64,000 nucleotides of DNA from Oopsacas minuta (lineage: Eukaryota; Porifera; Hexactinellida; Lyssacinosida; Leucopsacidae): positions 100,682 through 164,681 of the forward strand of contig JAKMXF010000305.1 of assembly GCA_024704765.1 (NCBI GenBank), given 5' to 3'. Below are positions 23,129 through 35,732 of the stretch, piece after piece. Position 1 is the first letter of the stretch; every line of letters starts with the position of its first letter. The notes under the pieces are model-generated. The model saw only the letters and a program-made list of their open reading frames with translations. It was not told the origin of the DNA and searched no databases. A program made the translations under genes and the position numbers.

Positions 23129-24296
23129 CTCGACTTCCACTTTTGAATTAATAATTTTCAAAACTTATTAGAAAATATTGATAAACTGGCTGGGACAATA
23201 CGTGAACATAACGAATGTGTAAATTCAAGATAAATTCATGAGTATAATATCGCTTATTAAAATAGAAATGCGAGTGGGATGGCTCCCAACGGGTATATAG
23301 CGCCCGATGCCAATATTACCACGATATACGTTGTTAGGCTAGGACGAGGGTTAAGACCTAAATTTCGGGCCCGATGTATTTCCAGTGATTATCTATGGGT
23401 CAGTGACAAAAAATGCTAAATTAACAAATATTACAGCCAGCCAAAATATTTAAGCGCATGTGTGGCCTAAAAACAAGATTCTGCCAGGCGAGGACTATGG
23501 AAAACTGAATAATTCTACAAAAGCTCCAATATGGAATTGCAAACCTCTCTTAGGATAATCAATGGCCGTGGCAAAGCATTCTGCAGCAGCAATTTGCTAT
23601 GTATAGTATACTGAAATGTGATAGTGTCAACTAGCATATACTAATCATGGAAGTATAAACTAGTTTTGAGTAGACAAAATCACAAGTAAATTTGAGAATC
23701 AGTTAAAAGAAATGTTGTCATCAAATAAATGAATTGGAAAGGTTGTTGTCATCGAATGTATGAGTTGAATGCATAGACAACATAAATCAGTTCTGGAAGT
23801 ATTGAAAGTAGGCACCGAAATTTCTAGTTTCCAGGGTGAGATTCCACCCGAATCAATTCCAATATATCAAAGAAGTTGTGAAACGATGTACTTATTCACA
23901 AACTATAAACTCCTCGGATACATAGCCGCTTGGGGTAAAAGAGAGGGAAATATTCGATATTGTTTGGAGTAAATAATTCATTTTAAAAAGACAAATATAA
24001 AATATTAGAAATATAAAGTTTTTAAAGAAATTAACAAAATTACTAATACCAATTAGTTAGTCATTTCGTGCAGCAATGCACATCTTTATCCGTCAAACCC
24101 ACGCTATTATTGATGATACGAAAAGATTTAATGAAATTTCAAATTTACGATATTTTCAGAGTCAGAGGCATATATACGTATGAAAAAATCACTTCGGAAT
24201 AAGTTAGGGGTCTAAACTAGGTATATTACTTGGGCATTCAATATGCTCCAGACCCATTACTCTAAAATCATAGATAAGATGATAATTAAATACATT
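23129..24296. other. DOCK intron sequence, nothing recognised
   Basis: AT-rich sequence with a few chance open frames (for example 23769-23972). No splice-flanked coding block or repeat ends were seen. Confidence 0.3.
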
Positions 24297-25380
24297 ATTT
24301 CATGGTGTGCTCGAAATATTCGCCCTTGTGCGAGACGCATGGCTTTAACCTTCCTATCCACATCAGGAATTGTTTAAGAACTCTTATGCGGGCATATCTT
24401 TAAGGATCTTATGAAGCTCATATCCGAGTGCAAGTCTTGTGTCAAAAACCTTACCTGCCAAGTGCTTTATGACTAAACTGAAAAGTTCAAAATCACATGG
24501 CGATAGATCAGGCTATATGGAGGATGGGACAACTCAACCATTCCAATTTCACTCAGCATTTCGCCGACAATCTTAGATTTGTGAAGTCTGGCATTATCGT
24601 CCTATATTCGGGTCCCTTTGGCCCCACGACTTGGTCTCTTCGAATAGTAATGATTCTCTACCCCATCAAACATTCCTCTGCGTGAAATTTTCCGGTCATT
24701 GTGCTATTCTTTGGGACACAAATGAAAGCTACTATACCATGAGCATCAAAGAATAAACAGTATAGAACTTTCATTGCACGGAAGTCCGGCCTGGGATTAG
24801 TGTTTGGGGAAGCACCATTAGGGAGCCACGTTTTGCTTTGTTTATTTTTCTTAGAGGCTCAGCAGGTTTAATCCAGATCTCATCACCAGTGCATACCTCA
24901 GCTAACCTGCGATAGTCAGTATCCTGATACAATTTTAATAATTCCTGCGCACAAGAGAGGCGGGCACTTTCCTGATTCTCTATGAGAATATGCTGCGTCC
25001 ATCTGGATGGAATCTTTCTATATCCAAGATGGTTGATCAAAATGTCATCAACACTTCCTGTTGAGATATTGGGATATCGAGATATAGAGCTATCTCAGGC
25101 ATAGTTGAGTGGGGATCGACAACTACAATATTCTTGACCATATCGATGGCATGTGACGTGATAACGGAAATAGGGCGTTCCGATTAGCCGCATCTTCCAG
25201 GCTCTCCCTTCCGTCCCTAAATCACTTGGCCCATTCTTTCAGACATGAATACGAAAGAGCATTATCCCGATATACTTTCAACATCTTTTCATAAATATCC
25301 ATCAGCGTTTCACCAAGCCTTGTACAGAGCTTTACTACTGCACTTTGTTCAAATTTCAAGTTGAAGTCTGGAGAAGCCAT
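24297..25380 (-). pseudogene. mariner (DD34D) transposase relic
   Basis: From an ATG at 25378-25380 the - strand reads a mariner transposase with many breaks. Visible: N-terminal domain (FNLKFEQSAVVKLCTRLGET, then YSCLKEWAK followed by a TGA where a Trp codon is expected), a linker (SRWTQHILIENQESARLSC), first catalytic Asp in CTGDEIW (about 24885), second in DNARLHKSKIVGEML (about 24560), and third recovered in another frame as CDFELFSLVIKHLAG (about 24470). The last two catalytic residues are about 34 residues apart allowing a one-base loss, which fits DD34D mariners. Stops and frameshifts are spread over its whole length. Terminal repeats were not identified. It lies inside the last DOCK intron, in the same orientation as the gene. 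Confidence 0.75.
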
Positions 25381-27714
25381 GTTATAAAAAGGCCATAGGA
25401 TGTACTATGCAAGACTTTGTGATATTTACATATTACTAGTCCGAATAGAATAATCTCAACTGTATTCCATGTACAAATGTAGTGGGTAAATATACACGCA
25501 TTAGAATATTAATAAATAATTGTGCAATTATGATGTAGGGTTGGGAACATATTGAAATCCCTAAGTATTTTGAGTGCATCAAAAATTTTAATTTCAAAAC
25601 AAAAACAGAATTTGATAATGCAGAAACTTGTTGTGCACATGGTGCCGAGTTCACGACCCGAAACGGCACAACAGGTTTCTGCAAAAATATCTTTCGGGCG
25701 GCGAAAAAACTTCCTTTAAATTATCCTTAATTTCATCTGGCCGTAGAAGAGAAATTAAACAAATGTGATTTAGATTAAAATGTAATTTGTATACTTCATG
25801 TGGATTTTCGAGAAGCTTTAATAGAAATTCCTTAATTTACCTTGTAAGTTTCAAAAATACAACAATGGAATTTGTAATTTGATAAGCCGCAGAACAAAAT
25901 TACCTGTCATTTCCTGTCCTTTATTACTATAACACAGGACATGGTAGTAATTCATTGAGAATGAAATTCGGATTCCTAGGTTCGAAGATATTGTCAGTTC
26001 AATTAGATAATTGAATTAAAGATCTAAGACTATAAAAATCAAGCCTATTAGCTGAATGTCGATGGTGAATTAGAGTCATTTTATAGAATTGAACTCTTGT
26101 TCATAAAATGGAGTAAGTAAATCAGCATTATTTGAATGGCTTGGTAGACGATCAGTTGATGTAATTCTGGGCTATAAGGTATATAGCTATCATAGACTAA
26201 TTGAATAAAGAACTGTGGGATGCTTCCATGGTTTCTGGTACTTAGGTCCATAGAGTTCACTTGTTATCTCTTAATTCGCTAAAATTTGAATTCTAAAATG
26301 TAATATTGTTGATCAAGAAGTCATATTGCCTTATCGAATATATTGTTCAAATGAATTATGTTATTTTAACACCTTTCCACATTATGCTGATATAATCAAA
26401 ATTTGGTTTTCAATTCTAGCTAGATATGATAAATGTATTACAATGAGAATTAATAGGGAATGACTCCTTCAATCAGATTTCCATACATAAGAGCTAACTA
26501 TACAGAAGACCTGACAGTATATAGTGAATTTTGGACTAGAAAAGTTGTTTTAGGCAGATGGATTTATATGGGGTTACTGCACTGCAGAATCGGTGCATAT
26601 TTTCGGGAAAATGGATTGAGCATTAGTAGAACAACAAATTCTAAACCACTATATGCTAAATATCCAGGAATGTGCCAATGTATTTGTCAAATAAGCACTT
26701 ATCTGGTAAAATATGCCATTGTTAGATAATTGATGGCTCGTATATAGTTATATACGTAAACTTGATTTCCGAATTGGTGTTTGAAATGATCGATATATAT
26801 TTTACACAAAATATATTATAATTCTCATGATAAATTGGCCCGTTTTTTAGTTACAGTAGGGGCCATTAATGACACATTTGTATGAACATCCAAGTGTAAC
26901 TCACTAATTGTGAAAGGTATTGTTACATATGTATAGCATATTTATGGTATAAACCTGACTACCAATGCCCCTGTTACATCTTGAAATGATAACTCTAAAC
27001 AATGTGACATAATCGTGAATAGACTCATATATATAGTCCTACGCAGGGGCCTTGGAAACTATCAAACAGGAGATTTCATCAAAAAAATGCATAATAGACA
27101 AAGATTTTGGCATATTTCTAAAATTCTTTAGCATAAAATGGTTCAAATTTTGTGGTTTTACAAATGTGCAAAACTTGTATTCGTGCAAGGTGCACCGGTC
27201 TAAATACTGACCCCAAGGATAAATCCCTCGGCCGAAAACAACATCCGTGTCAATATTTCAGAAACACCATAGGGTAATATGCATAGTTGAGTATGAGGTG
27301 AGAAAATCTGACTGAAGGAGTTGTTGCATATGGATCTCCATTGTATAATTACACAATTCTCATGCCTCATTCAATTTGAAGGGATATTTAGAGAACATCA
27401 ATAAAATTCGAAGATTTTGTAATAAGACATCAATTTGAGAGAAATTCTTTCAACTGAGGTTGTTATTAGCGGAATTCGTTAAAACGGGGTGAAACTCAAT
27501 AGCTTTTGGCACAAAGGGGTAAAAGAAAATTCGTTATAAGAGAAATTCATTTTATCCAGTTATATCCTGATGAGCGTAGCATATATAATATGATTACAGG
27601 CAAATATTTATGGATCATTGAACCAATTCTCCTAAGCGAAGTTTCGTTGTATCCGACTAGGTTGTAAAGGGAGTCAAATATACTATAATCTTTCAAGGAC
27701 GTCAGAGGTATATA
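25381..27714. other. DOCK intron sequence, nothing certain
   Basis: AT-rich. A possible 120-bp MITE at about 26854-26975 has loosely inverted ends (CAGTAGGGGCCATT against CAGGGGCATTGG) but was not accepted. An 89-codon open frame at 26460-26729 has no motif. Confidence 0.3.
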
Positions 27715-27722
27715 GGTTAGAG

Positions 27723-28028
27723 CAGTGGTTCTCAACCAGTGTTCCTCAGAACATTATTAATTGTGCTCCTGAAATTTCAATGAAATTTTGTAATTTGTGT
27801 AATGCTTTTAATGTGTTTAGTTTTTGGCACTTTTGACATGGAAGTGCTTAAAAACAGGAAGAATTATTTATTTAACATCAATTTTATACATATAACATAT
27901 ATTTCTAGAATATTTTTAGCAAGGGTTTGAAGTTCGAACACAAGTTGAATTTATTCCTGACAGGTGCCTGTGAAGATTATTCTGAAGAAATAAGTGTATC
28001 GCAGACTGAAAAAGGTTGAGAAACACTG
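27723..28028. mobile_element. hAT MITE, 306 bp, with 8-bp target duplication
   Basis: The left end CAGTGGTTCTCAACC pairs with CAGTGTTTCTCAACC from the reverse complement of the right end (14 of 15 match). A perfect 8-bp direct repeat GGTTAGAG flanks it at 27715-27722 and 28029-28036. These are the standard marks of a hAT insertion. The interior is AT-rich and non-coding, so this is a non-autonomous copy. The intact duplication suggests it is younger than most elements here. Confidence 0.93.
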
Positions 28029-28036
28029 GGTTAGAG

Positions 28037-29776
28037 ATACAATATTAAAGTACGTTTTCAGTACGTGGGAGTAGGGCATATTTTATTTTTGGCAGGAAGT
28101 ATATAAATAACTGGAAAGGGTATAAGGTTATTAGAATAAATAACAAATATACAATATTCAGCTTTATTTACGAAGTCAGGATATTGTCAATCTTTACATG
28201 AACAATGTTCTAAATATTAACAAACATTTAGTGTTGTTAGTCATTAAATGAACAAAATCTTGACTTAAGCAGGACGACTAACTGCTACATTTGTAAACTC
28301 ATAGGGATAAAAGGTATTGGGTTTTAACTGTGTAGAAAATGATGAGCAAAATCGTATTATGAGGTTATCTACAAATTTGGTTCTCAAATTGGGCCATATG
28401 ATCCCTGTGGGCCACCTGAGTATATAGAGGAGCACAAAGCGGATTTGGTTGGCTACAACTAAGAATCCAGGTATTTCAGATTCAAAGCATGAGAGGAAAA
28501 TTTATTTCTATATTTTCGTAAATAGTACATTGACAATTTGGAATCTTGAATGTAAATCGTTTTCTAATAAATTAATCAAATGTTTGTAATCGAATAGGAG
28601 TATTCGAATTATTCTACTGAGAAATAATATCAGTAAAGTGGAAACTAAAGTTGGAAAAATATTTCAATTAAATATGAACTTAGAGAGGTAGTTTTGCAGA
28701 TGGATTAGCCCATGTGCCACCTATAGTGAACTTCGTAAATTTGTTGTTTTAGTACTGAATTTGCATTGAAAAGTTAATTGTACATTTGTATAGTAAGTTC
28801 AAGTTGGTGAGCAACTGGTTACATTAGTTTCGAAGAGGAAATTTGTCGAGAAGCCAAACCACTTGAATTTACTAATCAACTATACTTCACACAACATTGT
28901 TCGAGAAACTATGATATAAATTATAGAATAGTATTAATATGATGCAAAGAAACTATATACACATTCCGTTAGCAATATAACAATGAATATACCTGTTCAA
29001 ATGCAAATTACAACATACTAATATATTATGCTAGGAGATACAGTCTATCTGATTCCGAAAATAGCATCAGTATTTCGCCGTCATGTCTGAGTTTTTGTAA
29101 ATTATCATTTGAATTATAGCCAAATTGTGGAAATTTTTGATACGCTTTTATCTTATCTTCAGAAATTGATGTTAATAATGCATAAATGAATTCAATGACA
29201 TTTCGTTCTAGAATTAGACGTTATGTGCTTCGTTTCTGTTTTATATCAAAGTGATTGGTTCTAGAGTATTCAAATTATTCGTATTTAAAGGTCTCGGTCA
29301 GGTGATCCATCACCCTCACCATAGCCCACTGCTAAAATATTTTCTAACCAACTATTAATCTATTTTACAACTTTAAATAGTTGCTAGGCATAGGTCCTGA
29401 AGAAATAATTAGTTAACTATTTGGAGATTAACTAGTTTGCTTCGCTTGCTAATACGCCCCGAGACAGCTTTGTGCCTCAGGTTTGCTTAGAGATGTAATA
29501 CCTTAATTTCTTGATGCATTCGATGGCAAAGCGACGGGATATGCTCAGCACTTATCAGATCTAGTTTGAATATTATTGAAATTTCAATTTGATACAATCC
29601 ATGGTCCAGCAAAATCACAATTAATGGCCTTCTGTAGCACTGCTGGAGCAGCAATGTGACCTGTACATCTAAGACTCAAATTATCCGAGGCAGGATCAAA
29701 ATACCACTGCATGCCAAAATCAGCACTGGATCATCCAGTTTCTTCACTCAATTCTGGACAATAAAAAATACATATA
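28037..29776. other. DOCK intron sequence with Helitron-like fragments
   Basis: At 29429-29446 ACTAGTTTGCTTCGCTTG is, on the - strand, a Helitron-like 3' end similar to that at 19995. The stretch 29470-29760 holds weak matches to the dispersed repeat at 56470-56920, including CCATGGTC, CCTTCTGTAG and CAGTTTCTTCACTCAATTCTGG. The DD37D element seems to have inserted just beyond this repeat. Nothing coding was found. Confidence 0.35.
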
Positions 29777-31084
29777 CAAGGTTGGCTAATAAGTTCTGAC
29801 CCAAAATTAAAAACTTACCATAATGTAAGATATGTAAGTATTCGCTATTTCTAATAAATTATATCTTAAGTAGACCATTTATCTACCATTATCTAACACC
29901 TTGATTGCTTATTAGCCCACACAAGAGTTTTTCACAATGAATCAGGAAAGAGCAGCAATAATTGAATTATTTTGTAATGGAAAACGTCCAGGAGAAATTT
30001 TGAAACTGCTCCATATCCCTAAATCGAGAAGGAAAATCGTTTATCGCACTATACAACGTTACAGTAAGATTAGAGGCATAAAAGTTATGCCAAGAAGTGA
30101 TCGATCAAAGTCGGTAACAACTCCGAGGCTGAAAAAAGTTGTGATTGATAGAATACGGCGAAATCCTCGACGATCTCTCCGGAAATTGGCCTCTGAGCTC
30201 AAAGTTTCGCATGGATCGATGCAAAACCTTCTGAAGAGCGACTATGCACCTCAAATCTTACAAAAGAAGAACTGTTCACTTCCTTTCTGAGAAAATTGTG
30301 AAAAAGAGACTTGCCAGAAGCAAGGGCATGCTGACTCGGCTCACAACTCAATGCCTGAAATTATAATATTATATGACGAGAAATTATTCACCATAGAAGA
30401 AGCGAATAATAAGCAGAATGACCGAATATTAGTCCACCGTCTTCGAGCATCACGGAAAAGCATCTGTATGTCAAACGGACTAAAAAACCTCAGTTGGTGA
30501 TGGTTTGTGCCGGAATCTCAGCAAAAGGCCATACTCCATTGGTTTTTTCCCAGTAGGGGTAAAAATATAAATTCGTCAACATATCAAAAGTTGAATCTGG
30601 AGCCTGTGGTGAAAGATTTAAAGCAAAACGATGTTTAACAAAGAGCCATTTCTATTCCAGCAAGACGGCGCACCGGCAACACATCAAACATCTCCCAAAT
30701 TTGGTTACAAGAAAACATTCCGGATTTCATTACAAAGGAGGAATGGCCTCCATCAAGCCCAGATTTGAATCCAATGGATTTCTCAATCTGGTCCATATTG
30801 GAGAAAAATACCTGTGCAAAGTCACATTCAAGTGTGGAAGCTCTGAAAATTCTTTGCACCGTGAGTGGGAGAAGATTCCACAGGATAAACTACGAGCCAC
30901 CGTTGAGCGTTCCCCCAACGTTTGAAGAGGGTAGTCGAAAAGAAAGGCAGTTATATTGAGTAGCTACTATCGAATGTATTGATATAGTTATCTAACAGAA
31001 CTGGAATAAATCTCAGTGAATATAGTTTGATATTTTTTGAACTATGAATTTTTATCAATGGGTCAGAATTTATTGGCCACCCTG
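29777..31084 (+). mobile_element. maT-like (DD37D) element
   Basis: The left end CAAGGTTGGCTAATAAGTTC pairs with CAGGGTGGCCAATAAATTC from the reverse complement of the right end. Both continue with TGACCCA. TA precedes the left end at 29775-29776. The right side reads CATA, so one target copy is altered. The length of about 1,308 bp is full size. It lies in the last DOCK intron, opposite to the gene. Confidence 0.82.
29937..30959 (+). pseudogene. DD37D (maT-like) transposase, frameshifted
   Basis: A transposase starts at the ATG at 29937 and is open for 117 codons, then needs frame changes to reach a stop near 30959. Visible: two helix-turn-helix regions (RAAIIELFCNGKRPGEILKL and RRNPRRSLRKLASELKVSHG), a degraded first catalytic Asp region (YYDEKLFTIEEANNKQNDRI), the second Asp in FQQDGAPA (about 30660), and the third in SPDLNPMDFSIWSILEKNTC (about 30760). 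Joining the frames places about 37 residues between the last two, as in maT elements. Frameshifts lie at about 30245-30290 and just after 30670, with an extra stop before the second Asp. The conserved Trp before the first Asp is not seen. Confidence 0.8.
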
Positions 31085-31499
31085 CATATATATATACATA
31101 TATATGAATGTCTCATGTCATAACAACAATTCATTACCAAGACTGTAATAATCAAGTATTGGAAGAATCAAAGTTAAAATTATATTAAAACAGTCTACAG
31201 AAAGTTTATTATAAGCCTAAAATAGTATTACCCTGTGTTCCAAATCTAATAATGGTATTCATTATTAGAATAAGTCACCATGCAACTCAAGATTTAATAA
31301 AAAGAACTTACAGAATTTCATAAGCTGAAATTTCGAAAGAAAACCCAGTTCAGAAATTCTTTGATTGGAAAATGAAATCTGTCAAATTAGAACAGAAACT
31401 TAATGCGTGCACATTCAAACAAAAGATTAGAGAGAATACAAGTTGAAAATGTAGTCTATTCACTATGAGCTTCTGCGTGTCTATCCGATTAGTTGCGGT
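31085..31499. other. DOCK intron sequence with TA-rich start
   Basis: Begins with a short TATA/CATA microsatellite (31087-31106) against the end of the DD37D element. The remainder is AT-rich and shows nothing recognisable. Confidence 0.35.
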
Positions 31500-31900
31500 A
31501 AAATAAGTGATTTTATCACGTGAAAATATTGTTTATGGTGCGGGAATTGGTTAAAACAAAGTGGTAAAATTTAGTGTTCCTTTTCATTAATAATATAAAA
31601 CTTCGGCCGTAAACGGTCATAGTCGAGTAATTTTGTATATTGCTGTGTCGTGAAGCAGTCATAGTGAGCCATTTTAGGTCGAATTCTGTGTTGCGATAGC
31701 AAAAATATGTGGGCATTCCGTGATCTTTACAAAGCAAGAGAGCTGCCACTCTGAGTTTGATGAAAATTTCTTCAAAATAAAAATTTAACAAGTACTGAAG
31801 ACATACAATTATCGGGGTATTTTCAGATGGACAGCTACTCATATTTAGGGTTTGTGACATACAATTCGCTCTCGATAATCGGGGCACCTGCATCATTTCT
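31500..31900 (-). repeat. Old repeat with an unassigned open frame
   Basis: The block at 31500-31572 shares GTGATTTTAT and GGTTAAAACAAAGTG in order with 19684-19765. A 126-codon - strand frame (31516-31896) covers this block and contains several cysteines, but no known domain could be named. It may be a remnant of a transposon protein. The shared block is the only solid observation. Confidence 0.4.
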
Positions 31901-32807
31901 TAATACAGTCATGTTCACTTATTATAAACATTCAGTGGTCGAATAATTGTGTTCACAAACTCATTGTTAATGAGAAATTGTTTCAGCTCCCATGGGATGC
32001 TCCTTAGCATGGATCGGAGGGGGTGACTCATTATCATTATGACATTATCTCATTATTATTCTGTGACGTATCACACTATCAGCTGGAAATTTGCATAATT
32101 TATACAAGATATGTTAATACTAAAATCAAATTTGATACGGGAATATCATAGTTTTCAAGTCCCACTAATGTGAAACTTATGTATTTGAAAACAATCTCAC
32201 TTTATTTCTACATTCTCAATTATACATTTCAAGAGGAATTAAAGTTATCACAGTAATCCATAACGAAATATACAACTTTGTGCCATTTAGATGGGTGGAT
32301 GGCAAATTTGCCATCAATATAATTTCAAGTGAAATTGACTTATGTTTCATTAAAATTATTTACAATTGAGAAACAAAGACTTATATGGTATACTTTTGAC
32401 GTGAATAAGATTGTCAGGCGACAAATTGATGAATTATATCCAAATTATACAGAGATTATCCTAAAGTCATAAACTAAAGAAATAACAACTAAGCGCCATA
32501 AAAATTAATTTTCTTGTGAAATTAAAGTCGTTCTCTAGAAAGTTTCGAGGATTGATATTCTGCATTAAATAATACTAATTATTTCATCATCAAGCAGGCA
32601 TTGTACTAAGTTTCGATCGGAATGATAGTATATGCGTAGGAATTGTTGCGGCCGTGGACCCTAGTAATAACAATGGAAGAGCCTGACATAATGAGTATCC
32701 ATTGATAATATCATATTATGAATTCATGTGATATAATATGTCGCTTGAACACAATTGCCATTTGTTTAGCCATTACGATTAACTCTTTAAGCAAAGTGTA
32801 TAATATA
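31901..32807. other. DOCK intron sequence, nothing recognised
   Basis: AT-rich and without long open frames or paired repeats. Confidence 0.3.
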
Positions 32808-33034
32808 TACTGCCTGGCCAAAAGTATTGGAAAAATGTGGCATAAGCGGCACACGGCAAGAAAACGTTGAAAGATTCTATGCTATAGGAGAAAGAGGAAC
32901 AATAAATCGTAGTTTATGATATGTTTGGGTTCTATATTGTATAATCATCTTTGGCCTATACAACTAAGGTGTCATGCCTCTGGTACTAGGTGTCAATTGT
33001 GGAAGGGTTTATCAATACTTTTGGCCCGGCAGTG
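32808..33034. mobile_element. Tc1-type MITE, 227 bp
   Basis: The left end TACTGCCTGGCCAAAAGTAT pairs with CACTGCCGGGCCAAAAGTAT from the reverse complement of the right end. TA flanks both sides (32806-32807 and 33035-33036). Ends of this type occur on Tc1-like transposons. The interior is too short for a transposase. It sits in the last DOCK intron. Confidence 0.88.
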
Positions 33035-33172
33035 TAATGGGGAATATTCAATAAATATAGATTAGGAATTTTGATATAATCACAATCACTAGCTTGCTTC
33101 TCATACTTCAATTCCCTTAAGTGCTCTAATCCATAAGTATGTTTATTAATATATCATTACACGAGCCGCTTC

Positions 33173-33240
33173 GCTTACTCGAGCTGCGGGGCTTGCGAAC
33201 ACAAAGTGTCATAATGGAGCTTGGCACTTCGTGCCTCTAA
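33173..33240 (+). mobile_element. Helitron-like 3' end
   Basis: GCCGCTTCGCTTACTCGAGC is followed by the hairpin GGCAC-TTC-GTGCC (33223-33235) and then TCTAA before a T. A hairpin just upstream of CTRR next to T is the usual 3' end of Helitrons, although the one-base gap between hairpin and CTAA is shorter than usual. No matching 5' end was found. Related hairpin sequences occur at about 38614-38626 and 38739-38748. Confidence 0.45.
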
Positions 33241-34606
33241 TTTATAAAAGTTTCACATTGCATAATTGAATTAATAATTGATAATTCAACAACTTGTTTA
33301 CTCTATATTCAAAAACAACAATAGTTTACATATGAGAAACTTGAAAATGCGAATTAGTAGGATTCAGCGTACTTTATTACACCTATATGTGTGTTAAGAG
33401 CAAGAATCTAGATATATTTCGAGATTTCAATTATTTATTTAATTTACACATGTACATCCCCGAGGTACGGCATCGTGGGGAAATAATATGTTCCATATTT
33501 CAGAAATTTCCGTAATACACGCTTAATATACTATTTTAAGGCCGAAATATCAGCTGTCTACTATAAATCTATTACTAATGGGTATTGAATACAGTACCCG
33601 AGCAGCAAGTTTGACCTTGAGGTTCCATGTGGCCTACCGTCTATAATCTATATGGGCTTAAGATTTAAATAGATATGATGAATGATATTGTGCCCACCAG
33701 TCTTCTGACAGAATCCTCTAGTTTCATAAATTTCTACAATTAGCGAATATAGAATAGAAAATGTGGATGATTTAACTGCCTATTTGAAAATTATTTATGA
33801 ATCATATGACTTTGTAAGATGTATACATAATATCAGATGATTGTCGTATCTCAGAAGTAATTTAGCAGGTAAATATTCAATCTGGAGTTCTTAATTGCCG
33901 TACCTCGGAGGTGCAGCTCTAGGAACTTTACCTGTATTCATAAAAACAACACATAAATAAATTTACATCTATTGTTATCAAAAAGTGCGAAAATTGGAAT
34001 CAGCATACTCGATTAATTATATATTTTTCCTATATCGTCAACAGAAGGATATGATATTCCATATCATTATAAGACAAGGTGGATAAACAGGCAAACACGC
34101 ATACCCCCGACAATAATTGAGTTAATAATATAGAAGTAGTACTATAATACTATTAATTGTGAAAATTCTTAGACATTTATTGTAAAAATTAATTTAGTAC
34201 TCGAGAATCTAAGGAATAATAATCGATGCTTTTGGTTCCCCCAATCATAAAATTGTTCCTGCGCCTATGATCGATTGTAGTGAATAGGTAGCTTATTTAT
34301 CACTATCTTAGCTTTCACAAATATCTCATAGAAATCTACAAATCTCACAAAACATTACTTTGTTTAGGATAAACTCTATATATAGTTAGTAAATCAAATC
34401 TTGTCAAACTATAAATGTTATATTTGCAAAATTGTTTTCAATCATGCAAATCTAGTGTAAAGGTACTGGTCGTAGATAAACTTGATGTTACAATTCGACT
34501 TTTAATTATCCATTTACTAAAACAAGTAATTTCTTGTGCCTAACAAGTAACTAAATCTCTAAAATCCCCTAAAGTGTTAACATAACCTACTGTATTGCCT
34601 ACTGCA
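33241..34606. other. DOCK intron sequence, nothing recognised
   Basis: AT-rich; only short random open frames. Confidence 0.3.
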
Positions 34607-34709
34607 TTATGTCCTTTATGGCTGCTGAACAGGCACTTCTAGGTCCACGACAAACACTTAGATAAACCCTTGCCTCGTAGATAACAACTGTATAACAGTT
34701 GGTGCATAC
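34607..34709 (-). repeat. Dispersed repeat, copy 2 of 2
   Basis: Reverse complement of the block at 310-406: it carries CTTTATGGCTGCTGAAC, CACTTAGATAA and AGATAACAACTG, matching in inverted order. Small insertions separate the shared blocks. Confidence 0.6.
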
Positions 34710-35732
34710 TTTTAGTATAAATTAATCTGTCCGCCAAAACACAAATACTAAAACTAAACGATTACAATATAGCGACGGCAAGGGTTCACGAGAAGTTACA
34801 GAAAATATCCACAATAAGAAATACAATAAATTGCACAATTGTCCAAAGATTTTTAGACTATAAAATAGTAGTTGTCAGCTTCAAAATAGTCGGATTCAAG
34901 ATGCGGCATACGATAATATTCTAACCAAATTTTGTAACATAATTAAGTTAAGACACATCTCATTTAATCTGTTAGACAGCTGGAAAGACAGAAAAAGCAT
35001 TCCTTAAATGCTTTGTCTGTCTCTTCCTCATTTCAGTAGGTTGGAGAAATGGTAATAGGTATTTGGACCACTACATGAATGTTCCCATCTTTAAACTCTC
35101 TACACTAGATCCTATTAGATGAAATACATAGAAAATCAGAATTAACTTCCAAAGGTGCATAGGCTTTGCTAGGGACTTGATGACAACTACAGCCTTATAG
35201 ATAGTAAATCCTACATCCCATGGGTGTCGTACAATTTGGTCAAACTTTTGGGTCACGTGGACGCCATAGGTAGCGAACTTGCAAATCGGCCTTGACTTGA
35301 CACTAAAATAATTAATTCGTCATACCATAATCCGCATTGACTATAAAATAGCAGGTTCCATGAAACTATCACCACTCTAGATACGTTTCAAATAGATTCT
35401 CTTACTCACTAACTCCACTCTTACCATTATTTAATAGTATATCTACATTGTAACCCCGTTAAGACGAACACGAAAGGGTGGTAAAATACATGATGTACTC
35501 CCAGATCATAGTTCAATGCATTCAACTAATCCGAAAGAATTATTAGCAAATGGAACATTACTTTTGGAAAAGAGAGTGTGTACTGCAAAAGTATTTCTAT
35601 TTGATAAATTTTTAACACAAACTAATTATACCGGAATTGTTTATCGTTGTTAAGTATAGAATTAGAAGAATAGTTAAAGACATTTTGAATTGTGACAAGC
35701 ACGAACCATGCTTATGGATACGCTCTTTTCTA
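34710..35732. other. DOCK intron sequence, nothing recognised
   Basis: AT-rich, slightly more complex than the neighbouring spacers, but no coding or repeat structure could be named. A 61-codon - strand frame (35071-35256) has no motif. Confidence 0.3.

Noticed and set aside
26854-26975. Possible 122-bp MITE with CAGTAGGGGCCATT and CAGGGGCATTGG ends
   Set aside because: Too many mismatches and gaps in the inverted ends and no convincing target duplication.
27470-27560. TTCGTTAAAACGGGG and TTCGTTATAAGAG runs that recall pogo-like ends
   Set aside because: No inverted partner with a TA border was found, so no element could be defined.
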